From Barnesiella propionica (GTDB taxonomy: Bacteria; Bacteroidota; Bacteroidia; Bacteroidales; Barnesiellaceae): a stretch of DNA of 64,000 bases. Where the stretch lies: positions 1 to 64,000 of the forward strand of contig NZ_JAOQJK010000010.1 in assembly GCF_025567045.1 (NCBI RefSeq), in the 5' to 3' direction. The position numbers were made by a program, and so were the translations under genes. A model generated the notes under the pieces. That model ran no database searches, was not told the origin of the DNA, and was given only the letters and a program-made list of their open reading frames with translations. Of the stretch, positions 7,889-18,252 are shown piece after piece. Every line of letters begins with the position of its first letter. The first letter of the stretch is position 1.

Positions 7889-10678
7889 TCATTGTATCAA
7901 CTTCACTTTTTTAATTTTTCCATCCAAATTCACAATAATAATATATACTCCGGAACTCAATGAGGGCAACCGGAATGACTGCTCACCCTGAAAATCGGTT
8001 TCATCGACAAAACGTCCCAAATACCGTCCTGATATATCAACAATTTCGGCCGTAACATGTTTAGCACCTGCCTTAAGCACTAAATTAGGATTAGTGCCCG
8101 GAGTTACAAAACAAGTTTCATCGGCACTGGCATCTTCCACTGCAGAAAAACCTCTATATTCAATTTTCACAGTATCCGACCAGTCTGTATATGATCCTGT
8201 ACCATAATCGGCCCTAACCCGAATGTAATAAACACCATCGGCAGTAAGATTGTCAAAAACCGTATTGTATACGAAATTAGAAATCGTTTGTACCTTTCCA
8301 TTTCGTATAGGGATAAAAGTTTCCGAAGGATGTATTTCCACTCTGAAACCCTTAGCCAGATAATTATCGGCCCATATAACTTCTACGTTACGCGTATTTA
8401 CTATTTGATTCTGGAGCGGAGATAAAATTACCGGCACTTCAGGAATAGCTTCTTCGGTAGTAAAACTCGTTATTTCACTCGTATAAGTTTGCTCGCCGAC
8501 GGTCGCTTTCATCCTCACATAATAGGTCATTCCTCCTACCAGCACACCTACCGGTAAAGTCACTTCGGTACCGGTATACACCGCAGAATGTACTATATTA
8601 CTGGAAGCAAAACTATATGCGGTGGATATTTCCATTGTATACTCCGTTACCGAATTAACAGAAGTCCAGCTGATTACAGGAGTTATGGAAACCTCCGTAC
8701 TTCCCGTTTCAGGAGTAACGACTCTGAAATTCTCGGCCAGAAACATATGGGTTGCCGACAATGCGTCTGTAGAATTAGGTTTGCGTGTTTTTACTCTCCA
8801 ATAATACGTTTTGCTATTATCCAAATTACCTAATAAAAATGAAGAGAATTTATTTACCGTCAATTCCCGGGAAGAAATCACATCTGTAAAATCGGGATCC
8901 AATGCTACTTCATGTACATATACAGCACCCGGCACTTCGCTCCAGGTAAACACAAACGGAGATGCTACATTTGCGCCATTTAAAGGGAATGTAAGCGTCA
9001 CGCTTTCCGATGTCTGTAAATAGGCTCCGGCAAAACGAGGTGCAAATTCATTTCCATATCTGTCAACTACCGAAACCGCATACGTATAACCTTCTCTGTA
9101 TTTTTCCGGTAATGTATAATTTGCAACATAAGAAATCCCCACAAGATAATCACTGGTGAAACATGTACCGTCTTCTGTCGCTTTAGATGTGGGAACTGCA
9201 TAAATCGCATACCGCATACCCGAATATCCGGTCCAGGTTAAATCCGTACCATTAAAGGTTATGTTGTCTACCAAACCGGGATTAATATTTTGTTTCCAAC
9301 CTACGGCTGGCGTCAATGCAAATCTTTGATATACTTCATCCCGCATAAGCGCCAGCATTTTAGGTGTCCTGATGAAAGTCTTCGTATTATAAAATACACT
9401 TCCCGGAGCATCTGCATAATCGGCATCCCTGTTACACAATACCTGATTGACTAATTCACCTCCTTTAAAAGCAGCTGTAGCAGCCGGAGCCTGCACCATT
9501 CTGGCAGACTGCCTTTCAATTTGTGATAAAGCCGAAGCACTTACCGTTTCGCCGTTCAACTCAAAAACTTCATCATCTGCCGTATAATCAACAAAATTAT
9601 TATTTACACCTTGAGTCCTGGAGGGAGCATAGGCCGAAGACAAACCGCTTGCCGTATGACTGGAATAAAAATGTCTCCCGTACCGGCGCGCTACATCGCT
9701 CCACCAAGGCGCAATCTTAGAATAATCATTGGACGAGCCTATTGTCCAATAGATCTGAGGAGATATATAATCGATCGTTTTTTCCTGTATCCACGCAACA
9801 GGATCGCAATAAATACCATTATAAGCATATTCTCCGGATGCAGGAGTAGGAGTTAATCCGTATTTGCTGGCTATAGAAGCATTTGTTGTCCATACGCCGG
9901 CAGGACTTATGCCAAATTTAACATAAGGTTTCGTATTTTGGATCATATCATATACCTGCTTCACCATTTTATTTACATTCTGGCGCCGCCAGTCTCCTCT
10001 CTCCAGGTTATCAGGATTATTCGCTTCAAATAAATCCTGGTCCATAGCATCGGTCGTTCCTTCCATGTAGAAATAATCGTCAAATACGATACCGTCTACA
10101 TCATAATTCCGAACAATTTCACTTACAATATCGGTAATTCTATTACGCACTTCCGGTTTTCCGGGATTCAGGATAGAAGCACCTGGATAATCAAGCAGCC
10201 AATCCGGATGCTCCGTTCTATATGCCTGAGGAGTTCCGTTCCATTGATACAATACGCCTTCATACCTGTAAGGATTTATCCAGGCATGAACTTCAATTCC
10301 TCGTTTATGAGCTTCTTCAACTACAAATTCAAGAGGATCATAACCAGGATCCATACCGCGCGTTGCTACCAAATCGGTCGACCATGGCTCGTAAGAAGAT
10401 CTGTACATAGCGTCACAACGACTACGAACCTGAAAAAATATAGAGTTCATATTCGCATTCTTCACCGAATCCAACAGCATAATCATCTCCTGTTTCTGGG
10501 AATTAATCTGTGCAGCATTGCCTGTCTGTGTTATCGTAGCGGTCGGCCACGTCAATTTCCACACCGTAGATAACCATACCCCACGAAACTCGCGTTTTGG
10601 CGATTGCGCTTGAACAGTTGTCAAACTCAAACCCAACAACATCACACTAAAAAGGCATATTTTACCGATCTTCTTCAT
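7889..10678 (-). CDS. GHL10-type (family-10-like) glycosyl hydrolase with FN3 repeats and T9SS domain
   Basis: This 929-aa protein has a signal peptide (MKKIGKICLFSVMLLGLSL, cleaved near VQAQ). An N-terminal (beta/alpha)8 hydrolase of the GHL10/DUF187/YngK type spans about residues 28-420. Its motifs include REFRGVWLSTVWKLTWPT, IFFQVRSRCDAMY, VHAWINPYR, VDGIVFDDYFY, where the acidic pair is a plausible active-site element, and DYISPQIYW. Four fibronectin-III-like modules follow (about 460-850), ending in a T9SS domain (VLKAGAKHVTAEIVDISGRYLG to the end). Related proteins are thought to act on peptidoglycan-like or other amino-sugar glycans, but no substrate is proven from sequence. It is the first gene after the internal terminator downstream of the SusCD part, and is likely the backbone-cleaving enzyme of this locus. 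Confidence 0.88.
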   Translation of the reverse strand: MKKIGKICLFSVMLLGLSLTTVQAQSPKREFRGVWLSTVWKLTWPTATITQTGNAAQINSQKQEMIMLLDSVKNANMNSIFFQVRSRCDAMYRSSYEPWSTDLVATRGMDPGYDPLEFVVEEAHKRGIEVHAWINPYRYEGVLYQWNGTPQAYRTEHPDWLLDYPGASILNPGKPEVRNRITDIVSEIVRNYDVDGIVFDDYFYMEGTTDAMDQDLFEANNPDNLERGDWRRQNVNKMVKQVYDMIQNTKPYVKFGISPAGVWTTNASIASKYGLTPTPASGEYAYNGIYCDPVAWIQEKTIDYISPQIYWTIGSSNDYSKIAPWWSDVARRYGRHFYSSHTASGLSSAYAPSRTQGVNNNFVDYTADDEVFELNGETVSASALSQIERQSARMVQAPAATAAFKGGELVNQVLCNRDADYADAPGSVFYNTKTFIRTPKMLALMRDEVYQRFALTPAVGWKQNINPGLVDNITFNGTDLTWTGYSGMRYAIYAVPTSKATEDGTCFTSDYLVGISYVANYTLPEKYREGYTYAVSVVDRYGNEFAPRFAGAYLQTSESVTLTFPLNGANVASPFVFTWSEVPGAVYVHEVALDPDFTDVISSRELTVNKFSSFLLGNLDNSKTYYWRVKTRKPNSTDALSATHMFLAENFRVVTPETGSTEVSITPVISWTSVNSVTEYTMEISTAYSFASSNIVHSAVYTGTEVTLPVGVLVGGMTYYVRMKATVGEQTYTSEITSFTTEEAIPEVPVILSPLQNQIVNTRNVEVIWADNYLAKGFRVEIHPSETFIPIRNGKVQTISNFVYNTVFDNLTADGVYYIRVRADYGTGSYTDWSDTVKIEYRGFSAVEDASADETCFVTPGTNPNLVLKAGAKHVTAEIVDISGRYLGRFVDETDFQGEQSFRLPSLSSGVYIIIVNLDGKIKKVKLIQ

Positions 10679-10698
10679 AAATTTTCATCATAAAAACA

Positions 10699-10728
10699 AA
10701 GCAGCCGGCCGGCAAAAGCCGACTGCTT
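10699..10728 (-). terminator. Intrinsic terminator between transport genes and enzyme genes
   Basis: An 11-bp stem (AAGCAGCCGGC at 10699-10709 with GCCGACTGCTT at 10718-10728, one G.T pair on the minus strand) has an 8-nt loop. On the minus strand it is followed by TGTTTTT. It sits in the 65-bp gap between the PKD lipoprotein gene and the GHL10 hydrolase gene, so it can lower expression of the enzymes relative to SusC/SusD. The flanking T-rich tract on the other strand makes it potentially bidirectional. Confidence 0.8.
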
Positions 10729-10743
10729 TTATTTCAATCTATT

Positions 10744-12378
10744 TTAAAACAATTTTGTTTCAGTATTATTAATAGCAATACCATATATGCGAACACCATC
10801 TACAATAGTTTCCAATTTTGTAGGATTAGCCGGATTCCAGCGTTTCAATCCAGTCGGCTCTTTATCAGCATCCGCTTTACGGTAACCGAAATAAACAGAA
10901 CCGTCTGTATTATCTACAATCATCTGGCAAACATCAATATATTCACCGGAAGAACCTTCACTATCCGAACTAAATGAAACTTTCAAATAAGAGCCTTCTT
11001 CCGTATCTTTTTCAGCCTTATCATTCGCTTCTATATCGTCCAAAGGCACAGCATAAAAACCTTTTTCCCGAATTATAGCATATAGCATCCGATTTTCAGT
11101 ATCAACCACAAAAGATTTTACAAAAGCATTCGGGAAAATAATCTTAGCCGGAACAGTCGTACCGTTTATATCAGAGTCTTTAAATCTAAATATACCGCCC
11201 CCGCCATACGTTTTAGCCCAATACCAGGTATCTCCTACCCTTGTAAAACAAGCATTCATAGCTCCGTATTGCCAAGGCTTGCCATAATAAGCTAAAGTGT
11301 TATTCTGCACAAAATACGGTTCATCGGCACTCAAAGAAGAATTCCTCGTATCAATGCCAACCCTACGAATACCAGTATTACGATCTGCAAAATAAATATA
11401 TGTATCATCTACATATCCATAAAAGGGATCGTTAAAGGCGTTACCACCATTTGCCAATACGGTTTCAACAGTCGATGCATCCGCAGAAAGCGCTGAAATT
11501 TTTCCATCTCCAGCATTATCCGGTGTACCCGTATATGTAAATTGGGCTCCACAATCAAAAACGAACAAAGTCTGAGATGTTTCATAAAATTGCATATTCA
11601 ACGGATGAGAACCTGATTTTACACCTAAGTCAAAAGGTAGAACCTTGGTTCCTTCTGGAACATTCGTCACAAGTTTGTACGCCATAATATTACCCGCTTT
11701 AGCTGCGTAATAAATAGTCTTTGCAGGTGTAGGCGTTCCTACCTGAACATTCACGGTAGCATCTTGCAGTTTTTTTCCACCAAGAACAGTTTGCAAAGTC
11801 ACTTTTTGGGAACCTATATTCTTAAAAGTCATCCGTCCAGGATTATCCCCTACATAAATATTTCCTTCAATCGGTTTATCTAATAATGTAGTCCCTTCGG
11901 GTAATACCCAAGTATATTCAGGTACATCCGATTCATTAGGATTACGCAATTCTACACTTATTGTAATAGGAGTTTCATTAATAACACATACATCTTCCAT
12001 AGGATCTACTGTCAATGAAGGTATAATTTCATTAATCATGATCGGCATTGAAACTGAACCTTCTCCTTCAATCGTGAGCGTAACCGTAAATTTACCTGCT
12101 TTTGTATACTTATGATAAGGGTTTTGAGCTGTCGCTTGCCCCTCCTCAACTGGTTCACCATCTCCAAAATCCCAATGACAGGAACCCGATACTTCCGACG
12201 TATTTGTAAATTTTATTGTCGAACCTACTAAAAAATCCAGTTCGTATTTTCCATCGACTGCATAAGTAAACGTTACCTTATCACCGGGAAACTTGTGATA
12301 TGTAGGATCATTTTCTACGCAAGCAGACAATGATAACAACAATACAGTCGTCAATAATATATATCTAAATAGTTTCAT
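10744..12378 (-). CDS. PKD-domain surface lipoprotein (SusE/F position)
   Basis: This 544-aa protein has a lipoprotein signal with lipobox LSAC (Cys20). A PKD domain covers about residues 30-105, shown by CHWDFGDGEPVEEGQA and YHKYTKAGKFTVTLTI. A second Ig-like region follows (about 115-210), then a C-terminal beta-propeller-like part with repeated blocks such as TIYYAAKAGNIMAYKLV and RMLYAIIREKGFYAVPL. The match is to the PKD-like lipoproteins found next to SusC/SusD pairs. It probably sits on the outer surface and helps bind the substrate. It begins 13 bp after the stop of the preceding lipoprotein gene and is the last gene before the terminator at 10699-10728. The role is inferred from position. 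Confidence 0.85.
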   Translation of the reverse strand: MKLFRYILLTTVLLLSLSACVENDPTYHKFPGDKVTFTYAVDGKYELDFLVGSTIKFTNTSEVSGSCHWDFGDGEPVEEGQATAQNPYHKYTKAGKFTVTLTIEGEGSVSMPIMINEIIPSLTVDPMEDVCVINETPITISVELRNPNESDVPEYTWVLPEGTTLLDKPIEGNIYVGDNPGRMTFKNIGSQKVTLQTVLGGKKLQDATVNVQVGTPTPAKTIYYAAKAGNIMAYKLVTNVPEGTKVLPFDLGVKSGSHPLNMQFYETSQTLFVFDCGAQFTYTGTPDNAGDGKISALSADASTVETVLANGGNAFNDPFYGYVDDTYIYFADRNTGIRRVGIDTRNSSLSADEPYFVQNNTLAYYGKPWQYGAMNACFTRVGDTWYWAKTYGGGGIFRFKDSDINGTTVPAKIIFPNAFVKSFVVDTENRMLYAIIREKGFYAVPLDDIEANDKAEKDTEEGSYLKVSFSSDSEGSSGEYIDVCQMIVDNTDGSVYFGYRKADADKEPTGLKRWNPANPTKLETIVDGVRIYGIAINNTETKLF

Positions 12379-12391
12379 TGTTCTATGCTTT

Positions 12392-13234
12392 TTAATTTAC
12401 TGTTATAACTTTATTATCCGTTCGACCAATTACGCCATCTGCATCATATGCCCTGAATTCAGCATTCAAATAAAAATTACTGGAATAATTAATCACATAG
12501 CTTTCAGTTTGACTATTATATATCAAATCAACAAAACTTACTTCAGCTAAAGCATTGTTTAGCATAGCTTTGTCTTCATCAGAAATTATATAATTAATCT
12601 TTCCGGTTTCAGGATCTTTTTCCGTTGTAAACAAAGCATCATAATCTTCAATATTCTCCATCAAACTGAAGCCTTCTACCATTTTACGCATTTTAGCATA
12701 ATAATCTTTTTCTATCTCCGTTTGTAACCCTTTTCTAAAAGCCGTTTCAAAAGTATCAGTATAAAGTTTTACAAATTTCTCTTCCGTAAAATCAGCAGGT
12801 TTTACATCCGTCCAAGACTCAGACACTAAAACCGGAGAAACAGGGAAATTAGTAGTCATAATATATGACCTCTTTTCCTGATTCCATGGAACAGCATTTA
12901 AATCATAAGTTTTAATTCTCTGTGCAGAACGCATCTGTTGATCCACATCAATCTTAAAGGTATAAGAAATTAACGGACAAGTTACTTCTCGTGTTTCCAC
13001 TTTATTTACGTCATACCATACTTCAATGCTGCTAATATCTATACCATCTGCATAATAATATGCGGTAAAAGAAACATCATTTCCAGCAGAAACCGTCGTA
13101 CTACCCAATTCCCAATATACATAAGGTGTTCTTTGTCCCACCTCAGCCCAGTCATTAATCGGATCATTAATTTCACACGATGAAAAACCGATCAATGTAA
13201 ATACGAATAAGACTATATTAAATTTATTTTTCAT
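12392..13234 (-). CDS. Small surface lipoprotein of the SusCD locus, unknown family
   Basis: This 280-aa protein has a lipoprotein signal with lipobox GFSSC (Cys20). The N-terminal half has an Ig-like look (YWELGSTTVSAGNDVSFTAY, then a DISSIEVWYDV strand). The middle is charged and helical (about residues 150-215), and the C-terminus returns to strands (SFVDLIYNSQTESYVINYSS, FYLNAEFRAYDADGVIGR). I cannot name a family. It lies 33 bp after the SusD-like gene and 13 bp before the PKD lipoprotein gene, the usual place for SusE/SusF-type substrate-binding proteins, so a surface binding role is likely. Confidence 0.8.
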   Translation of the reverse strand: MKNKFNIVLFVFTLIGFSSCEINDPINDWAEVGQRTPYVYWELGSTTVSAGNDVSFTAYYYADGIDISSIEVWYDVNKVETREVTCPLISYTFKIDVDQQMRSAQRIKTYDLNAVPWNQEKRSYIMTTNFPVSPVLVSESWTDVKPADFTEEKFVKLYTDTFETAFRKGLQTEIEKDYYAKMRKMVEGFSLMENIEDYDALFTTEKDPETGKINYIISDEDKAMLNNALAEVSFVDLIYNSQTESYVINYSSNFYLNAEFRAYDADGVIGRTDNKVITVN

Positions 13235-13267
13235 TTTCAGAATTCTTTAATATTAAACACCGATTAA

Positions 13268-14953
13268 TTATTTGATATTATTCCAAATCATCGGTTTACG
13301 AAGCCACAAATAATTCTGATATGCTCCCAACCGTTCTAACTCGGCTTTGTTATATTTTTCTTCTGTTTCCGGATCATAATTTATACGCATAATCCAAGCA
13401 TTAGGATCATCTCCCCAATGTGCAGTGTATATATTATTAGGACGCTTCAGTCCAGGATAAATAACAGCACCTTTATATGTTATACCATTATCATCATTAC
13501 TATAGCAGTAGCGACGCATATCGGTCCATTGTTCGGGTTGCAAGAAGAGACATACATACTTCTGACGCATAATATGTCCTAGATTAAACTCATTTCCTGC
13601 CGGGAAATATTTAGTAACATACGTACCACTACCACTTGCATTTCCCACATAATTTTCACGATAAAGCTTGGAATATGTATCATTACCAATCTCTAAACGA
13701 TCCATACTTTCTTTTGCAGCATCCAGTGTTAATTCTCTTGCAGTAGCCACATCACCTTTCCAATATGTAGCTTCCGCCTTAATTAATAATAACTCTTCTT
13801 TTAAGAAAAATGGCAAATAACTATCATTACGTGTATATTTAGATATCTCTACAGTCTTACCATCAACAGTTGAAGTAGGGAAAAAAGTAGGGAAATTTTT
13901 AATATCATAAGAAACATCCATGCCTATATTCGCATCTAAATAACGCATTTTAACGCCCGGATCTGTAGTCGGACCTTCTTGCGCCTGCATAAATGCTTGT
14001 ATTCGGGGATCTTCCGCCCAACCTTTTCTGATATTATTAGAGGGGAACACCCCCAATATATTCTCCATAAAGAAAGTCGTAGGGACAGCAACGCCTAGCA
14101 TATTTCCACGCGATTCCCATCCTAAACCGCCTTGCTCTGAATTAGCAAAAGCTTTTCCCCAAGGACAACTTTTTGCTCCGCTACCACCGTCAAATTTATA
14201 AAAGGCCCCAGGCCAGTTTTCCAATGCTGCATCTACAGCTCCTATGATAGCGTCACAAGTAGTAATCGACGTATCCATATTGGGCAATTTACGTAATAAT
14301 AATCTTGCTTTCAAAGCATATGTAAAGCTCCTCCATTTCATAAGATCTCCACTATACAGACGATCCATTGCTTGAGTTATATTAATATTTGATTCAGCTT
14401 CAGTATACGCCGGATTATTATACATATCTAACAATTCGTCAATCTCCTGATACATCCATTCATAAATAGATTCTTGTGTATCATATTTAGGACTATTAGA
14501 TTTATAAGCTTCTGACAAAGGCATATCTCCAAAGAAATCGGTAGTCATTAATGTGGAGTATAAACGAAGTGAACGCCCTATCATTTCAAGGTTATAAGCC
14601 TTTAATTCAACTGCAGCGTCAATCAATTCCTTATCATTAGTACCAATATCATAAAAGTGGCGACGCCACTGCGGATGGCGGTTCATTGTGAGGAAGTCTC
14701 CCCATCCGGCCTTATAAGCGAACGAACTGGTTTGGGCACGCCCTCCAGTCGTTAAAGACTGAGAAAGATATACACCATATTCAGCTTGATCGAAATTAAG
14801 TTGAGCCGTATAATATAAAATTACAGGCAAAGACTTATCCGGCTCAATCAAATGAGCTTTATCTTGATCAACATTATCGTATAACCAGTCTTCGCAACTC
14901 ACACACACAAAGCTGAGTAACAACGACAATGCTATAAACTTAAATTTATTCAT
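13268..14953 (-). CDS. SusD-like (SusD-like-2 type) nutrient-binding outer membrane lipoprotein
   Basis: This 561-aa protein has a lipoprotein signal with lipobox VCVSC (Cys20). The helical TPR-like fold typical of the family is seen in YNLEMIGRSLRLYSTLMTTDFFGDMPLSEAY, split here only by reading, and in ESIYEWMYQEIDELLDMY. Late blocks LKEELLLIKAEATYWKG and IMRQKYVCLFLQPEQWTDMRRY are characteristic of the SusD-like-2 branch rather than classic SusD. It forms the lid of the SusC transporter and binds substrate at the cell surface. It starts 11 bp after the SusC stop, which indicates a shared transcript. The family call is firm; the substrate is not visible. Confidence 0.92.
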   Translation of the reverse strand: MNKFKFIALSLLLSFVCVSCEDWLYDNVDQDKAHLIEPDKSLPVILYYTAQLNFDQAEYGVYLSQSLTTGGRAQTSSFAYKAGWGDFLTMNRHPQWRRHFYDIGTNDKELIDAAVELKAYNLEMIGRSLRLYSTLMTTDFFGDMPLSEAYKSNSPKYDTQESIYEWMYQEIDELLDMYNNPAYTEAESNINITQAMDRLYSGDLMKWRSFTYALKARLLLRKLPNMDTSITTCDAIIGAVDAALENWPGAFYKFDGGSGAKSCPWGKAFANSEQGGLGWESRGNMLGVAVPTTFFMENILGVFPSNNIRKGWAEDPRIQAFMQAQEGPTTDPGVKMRYLDANIGMDVSYDIKNFPTFFPTSTVDGKTVEISKYTRNDSYLPFFLKEELLLIKAEATYWKGDVATARELTLDAAKESMDRLEIGNDTYSKLYRENYVGNASGSGTYVTKYFPAGNEFNLGHIMRQKYVCLFLQPEQWTDMRRYCYSNDDNGITYKGAVIYPGLKRPNNIYTAHWGDDPNAWIMRINYDPETEEKYNKAELERLGAYQNYLWLRKPMIWNNIK

Positions 14954-14964
14954 AACTTTATGTA

Positions 14965-17900
14965 TTAGAATGTTACGTTAAGTGTAAAATTAAAACTACG
15001 CGTAGAAGGTACCGAATAATTATCAAATCCCATAGTACCCGGACCATTCGCAGCGGAAGGAGCTATCTGAGGATCAGATCCAGAATATTTCGTTAACAAG
15101 AAAAGATTTCGTCCTGTAATGGAAGCTTTTAAACCTTTGATATAAGGATTTCCTTTTTTCAAGAATTTGGTAAAATCATAAGCAACCGTCACATAGCTCA
15201 AACGTAAATAAGAACCATCTTCTATAAAATTAGAACTTACACCATAAAAATAAGTATTTATATTAGTTTGATTTAATACGATAGGTTTCGTATTAGGAAC
15301 AAAACTTCCGTCAGCCTGTTTAACTACACCATTCACAATGACTTCACGATTCAGATATTTTTCCAGAGATTTATGCATACCGTTACTAAACAAACTGCGT
15401 CCTGTAACGTTAACAACATCCCCACCTACTCGTCCGTCCAATAAAAATGACACGGAAAGATCTTTCCACATAAACGTACTGTTCAAGCCCATTAAAAAAT
15501 CGGGTTCACGATTACCAATGTAGACTGACTTTTCTGGATTAATCTGAGGCGTCCCGTCTACATTACAAACAATTTGTCCATCCGGAGAGCGAACATAGTC
15601 CTTACCAGAGATACCTGTTGTAGATTGGTTTATATAAGCAGAAGAAAAGATATCACCAAATTGACTACCTTGCATTTGAGCAACATCAGCAGGTAAATGG
15701 CGTACCACACCTCTATTTAAACTGAAATTCAAATTAGCCGTCCAATTGAAGTCTCGCGAACGTAAAATATCCTGACCGAATGTAACTTCCACCCCATAAT
15801 TTTCGATACTTCCTTCATTACGTGTTTGCAATATCGTACCAGAAGTGGGAGAAACACGTACACCAGACATAATTTGATTATCAACCGTAGTAGAATAATA
15901 CGCTACATCCAAGCGAGTACGGCTATCAAAGAAACGGAGGTCAACTCCTACTTCCCATGAATTTGTCATTTCAGGTTCAAGTTCAATAGCATAACCGACT
16001 GTAGGGTCTACGCTATAACCAATATCAGGCAATGAACTTCCTTCTCGGTAAGCCTTAGTAAATTTATAACGGGTAGCATCCTTTCCTACTTTTGCCCAGT
16101 TACCACGCAATTTACCAAAACTAAACCAATCATTACTTAAATGAAATAACTCACTAAAAATCAAACCGCCTGTAACAGATGGATAAAAATAAACTGCATT
16201 ACCGGATTGTTTCAAGGTAGAAGATCCATCCAAACGTCCTGTAGCACTAACCTGTGCGATACCTTTATAATCGAAACGAAGTTCTCCGAAATAACCAAAC
16301 TTATTACTTTCATAATGATTCAGATACATAGGATAATCTCCGCTTTTTAACCAAGTGGAAGGATCTGTATTATTAAAGCTATAAAATTCTCCACCCAATA
16401 AAAAATTTTGTCCAGCTAAAGAAGCTTCATAACCTTTATTAGTCTTAGCTTCCATACCCAATAATACATTAAAATCAAATCCATCAAACAATTCTCTGTT
16501 ATATGTTCCTAATGCCTGCAATGTCAAAAGCTCACCACGACTTGGTTGGAACGTATAAGATCCGAATTTATATTTATAATTTTCAATTGCACTGCTTTCA
16601 AACTCATTAATATTTGCAAAACGAGGCTTCGCATATGAATCATAAGTAGAATAACCCTTGTCATAAGCCACTTTACCAGTAAATACCAAATCTTTAATTG
16701 GCTCCCATTCTATAGATCCATTCAATATCATACGTGAAGACTGTGTTTCACTCTTGTCTTCTCTACGGCCCCAATACGGACTAACACCCAATTTAATCTT
16801 TTCAGAATCCGTAAGCTGATCAATATCATCATACCGTCCATAATTAGGTAAGTCTGCCCCGGTTTTATAATCGGACATATCATTGTTAATAGGCCAGCTA
16901 TAGACAGAACTCATAGAATTACCAAATCCACGGGACTTAGTATCTATATAATTCATCGACATATTTACTTTGATCCATTTATTCATATTATATGTAGCTT
17001 TTAGCAAAGCACCGAAACGTTTCCTATAGTCGTTTTCTACAACACCATCACTACTCATATAATTGATAGAAGCATACGAAGTAAATTTATCCGTACCACC
17101 CGAAGCACTTACATCATATTTTTGATAAATACCGGTTCCTAAAAACTCTCCTACATTATCATAGGTTTTTTCACCTGGATATAACAATGGACCATAAGCC
17201 GAGGCAGTAGTATTAAACTTATAGAATCCCAACGATCCGGGTACATATTTTTGCTGCATTTTAGGAACGCGAACAGCGTTGTCTATCTGAATACTGGCAC
17301 TACCGTTTACCACCATTTTACCAGATTTACCGCTTTTCGTAGTGATCATAATCACACCATTAGCAGCTTCTTGTCCATACAAGGCAGAAGCAGCAGCACC
17401 TTTCAAGACCGTCATATTCTCGATATCGCTCGGGTTGATATCTCCTGCAGATGTTCCACCTCCACGAACTGCCATACCATCAATAATAAAGAGAGGCTCA
17501 TTACTTTGAGAACTGCTAATTGAAGAAATAGCACGAATTTGAATTTGCGAAGCTGCATTCGGGGAACCTCCGCTATTTGCAACCTGAACACCGGAAACTT
17601 TTCCTTGTAAAGAATTCACAAAGTTAGCAGACTGTCCCGCAGTTACTTCGTCCGCATTCAGACTTTGCACAGCAAAGTTCAATTTTTTCTTTTCGGCTTT
17701 CACACCCATAGCAGTAACAACCACTTCTTCTAATGTTTGGGAAGAAGATTGCATGGTCACGTTTACCACACTTTTCGTTCCTACATTAACTGTAACAGGG
17801 TTCATGCCCACATAACTAAACGTCAACACGGCGTTGTCGTTTACTTTAATAGAATATTTCCCATCAATATTGGTCGTAACACCTTGCGTGGTACCCTTTA

Positions 17901-18027
17901 CCATAATCGATGCGCCAATAACAGGTTCGTTATCTTCAGCCGAGGTAACCGTACCGGTCACTACTCTCTGAGAAAAACCTACTAAGGCAAAAAAGGAAAA
18001 TAACAGAAGTAATAACTGTTTTTTCAT
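14965..18027 (-). CDS. SusC/RagA-family TonB-dependent outer membrane transporter
   Basis: This 1020-aa protein has a signal peptide (MKKQLLLLLFSFFALVGFSQ). A carboxypeptidase-D regulatory-like domain covers about residues 22-100 (VTGTVTSAEDNEPVIGAS, TNIDGKYSIKV). A TonB-box-like segment (LEEVVVTAMG) and the plug follow (TVLKGAAASALYGQEAANGV, ITTKSG), then a long beta-barrel ending in an aromatic residue (FNFTLNVTF). It imports oligomers across the outer membrane with the SusD-like lipoprotein encoded next to it. It is the first gene of the leftward operon; a -7 box at 18253-18260 would give a leader of about 220 nt. There is no linked sigma/anti-sigma pair or hybrid sensor in the window. Confidence 0.95.
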   Translation of the reverse strand: MKKQLLLLLFSFFALVGFSQRVVTGTVTSAEDNEPVIGASIMVKGTTQGVTTNIDGKYSIKVNDNAVLTFSYVGMNPVTVNVGTKSVVNVTMQSSSQTLEEVVVTAMGVKAEKKKLNFAVQSLNADEVTAGQSANFVNSLQGKVSGVQVANSGGSPNAASQIQIRAISSISSSQSNEPLFIIDGMAVRGGGTSAGDINPSDIENMTVLKGAAASALYGQEAANGVIMITTKSGKSGKMVVNGSASIQIDNAVRVPKMQQKYVPGSLGFYKFNTTASAYGPLLYPGEKTYDNVGEFLGTGIYQKYDVSASGGTDKFTSYASINYMSSDGVVENDYRKRFGALLKATYNMNKWIKVNMSMNYIDTKSRGFGNSMSSVYSWPINNDMSDYKTGADLPNYGRYDDIDQLTDSEKIKLGVSPYWGRREDKSETQSSRMILNGSIEWEPIKDLVFTGKVAYDKGYSTYDSYAKPRFANINEFESSAIENYKYKFGSYTFQPSRGELLTLQALGTYNRELFDGFDFNVLLGMEAKTNKGYEASLAGQNFLLGGEFYSFNNTDPSTWLKSGDYPMYLNHYESNKFGYFGELRFDYKGIAQVSATGRLDGSSTLKQSGNAVYFYPSVTGGLIFSELFHLSNDWFSFGKLRGNWAKVGKDATRYKFTKAYREGSSLPDIGYSVDPTVGYAIELEPEMTNSWEVGVDLRFFDSRTRLDVAYYSTTVDNQIMSGVRVSPTSGTILQTRNEGSIENYGVEVTFGQDILRSRDFNWTANLNFSLNRGVVRHLPADVAQMQGSQFGDIFSSAYINQSTTGISGKDYVRSPDGQIVCNVDGTPQINPEKSVYIGNREPDFLMGLNSTFMWKDLSVSFLLDGRVGGDVVNVTGRSLFSNGMHKSLEKYLNREVIVNGVVKQADGSFVPNTKPIVLNQTNINTYFYGVSSNFIEDGSYLRLSYVTVAYDFTKFLKKGNPYIKGLKASITGRNLFLLTKYSGSDPQIAPSAANGPGTMGFDNYSVPSTRSFNFTLNVTF

Positions 18028-18252
18028 AATCAGATTTATTTGTTAGTAATCGAGGTATTTTATCACTTATGCAACTTCTTAAAATTTCCTTCGGGAGAAA
18101 TATTAATCGGTTGACACATTATCCTTTACATTATTGTTTTAAATGGTATTTTAATCACTCTTCTCTAAAAAATAGCGAGAATTTAAAAAAAATTCAAATA
18201 AATACTTAGTTTATTTATCACATCTAACATCTTTTGCTCCGTTCATTCAGTA

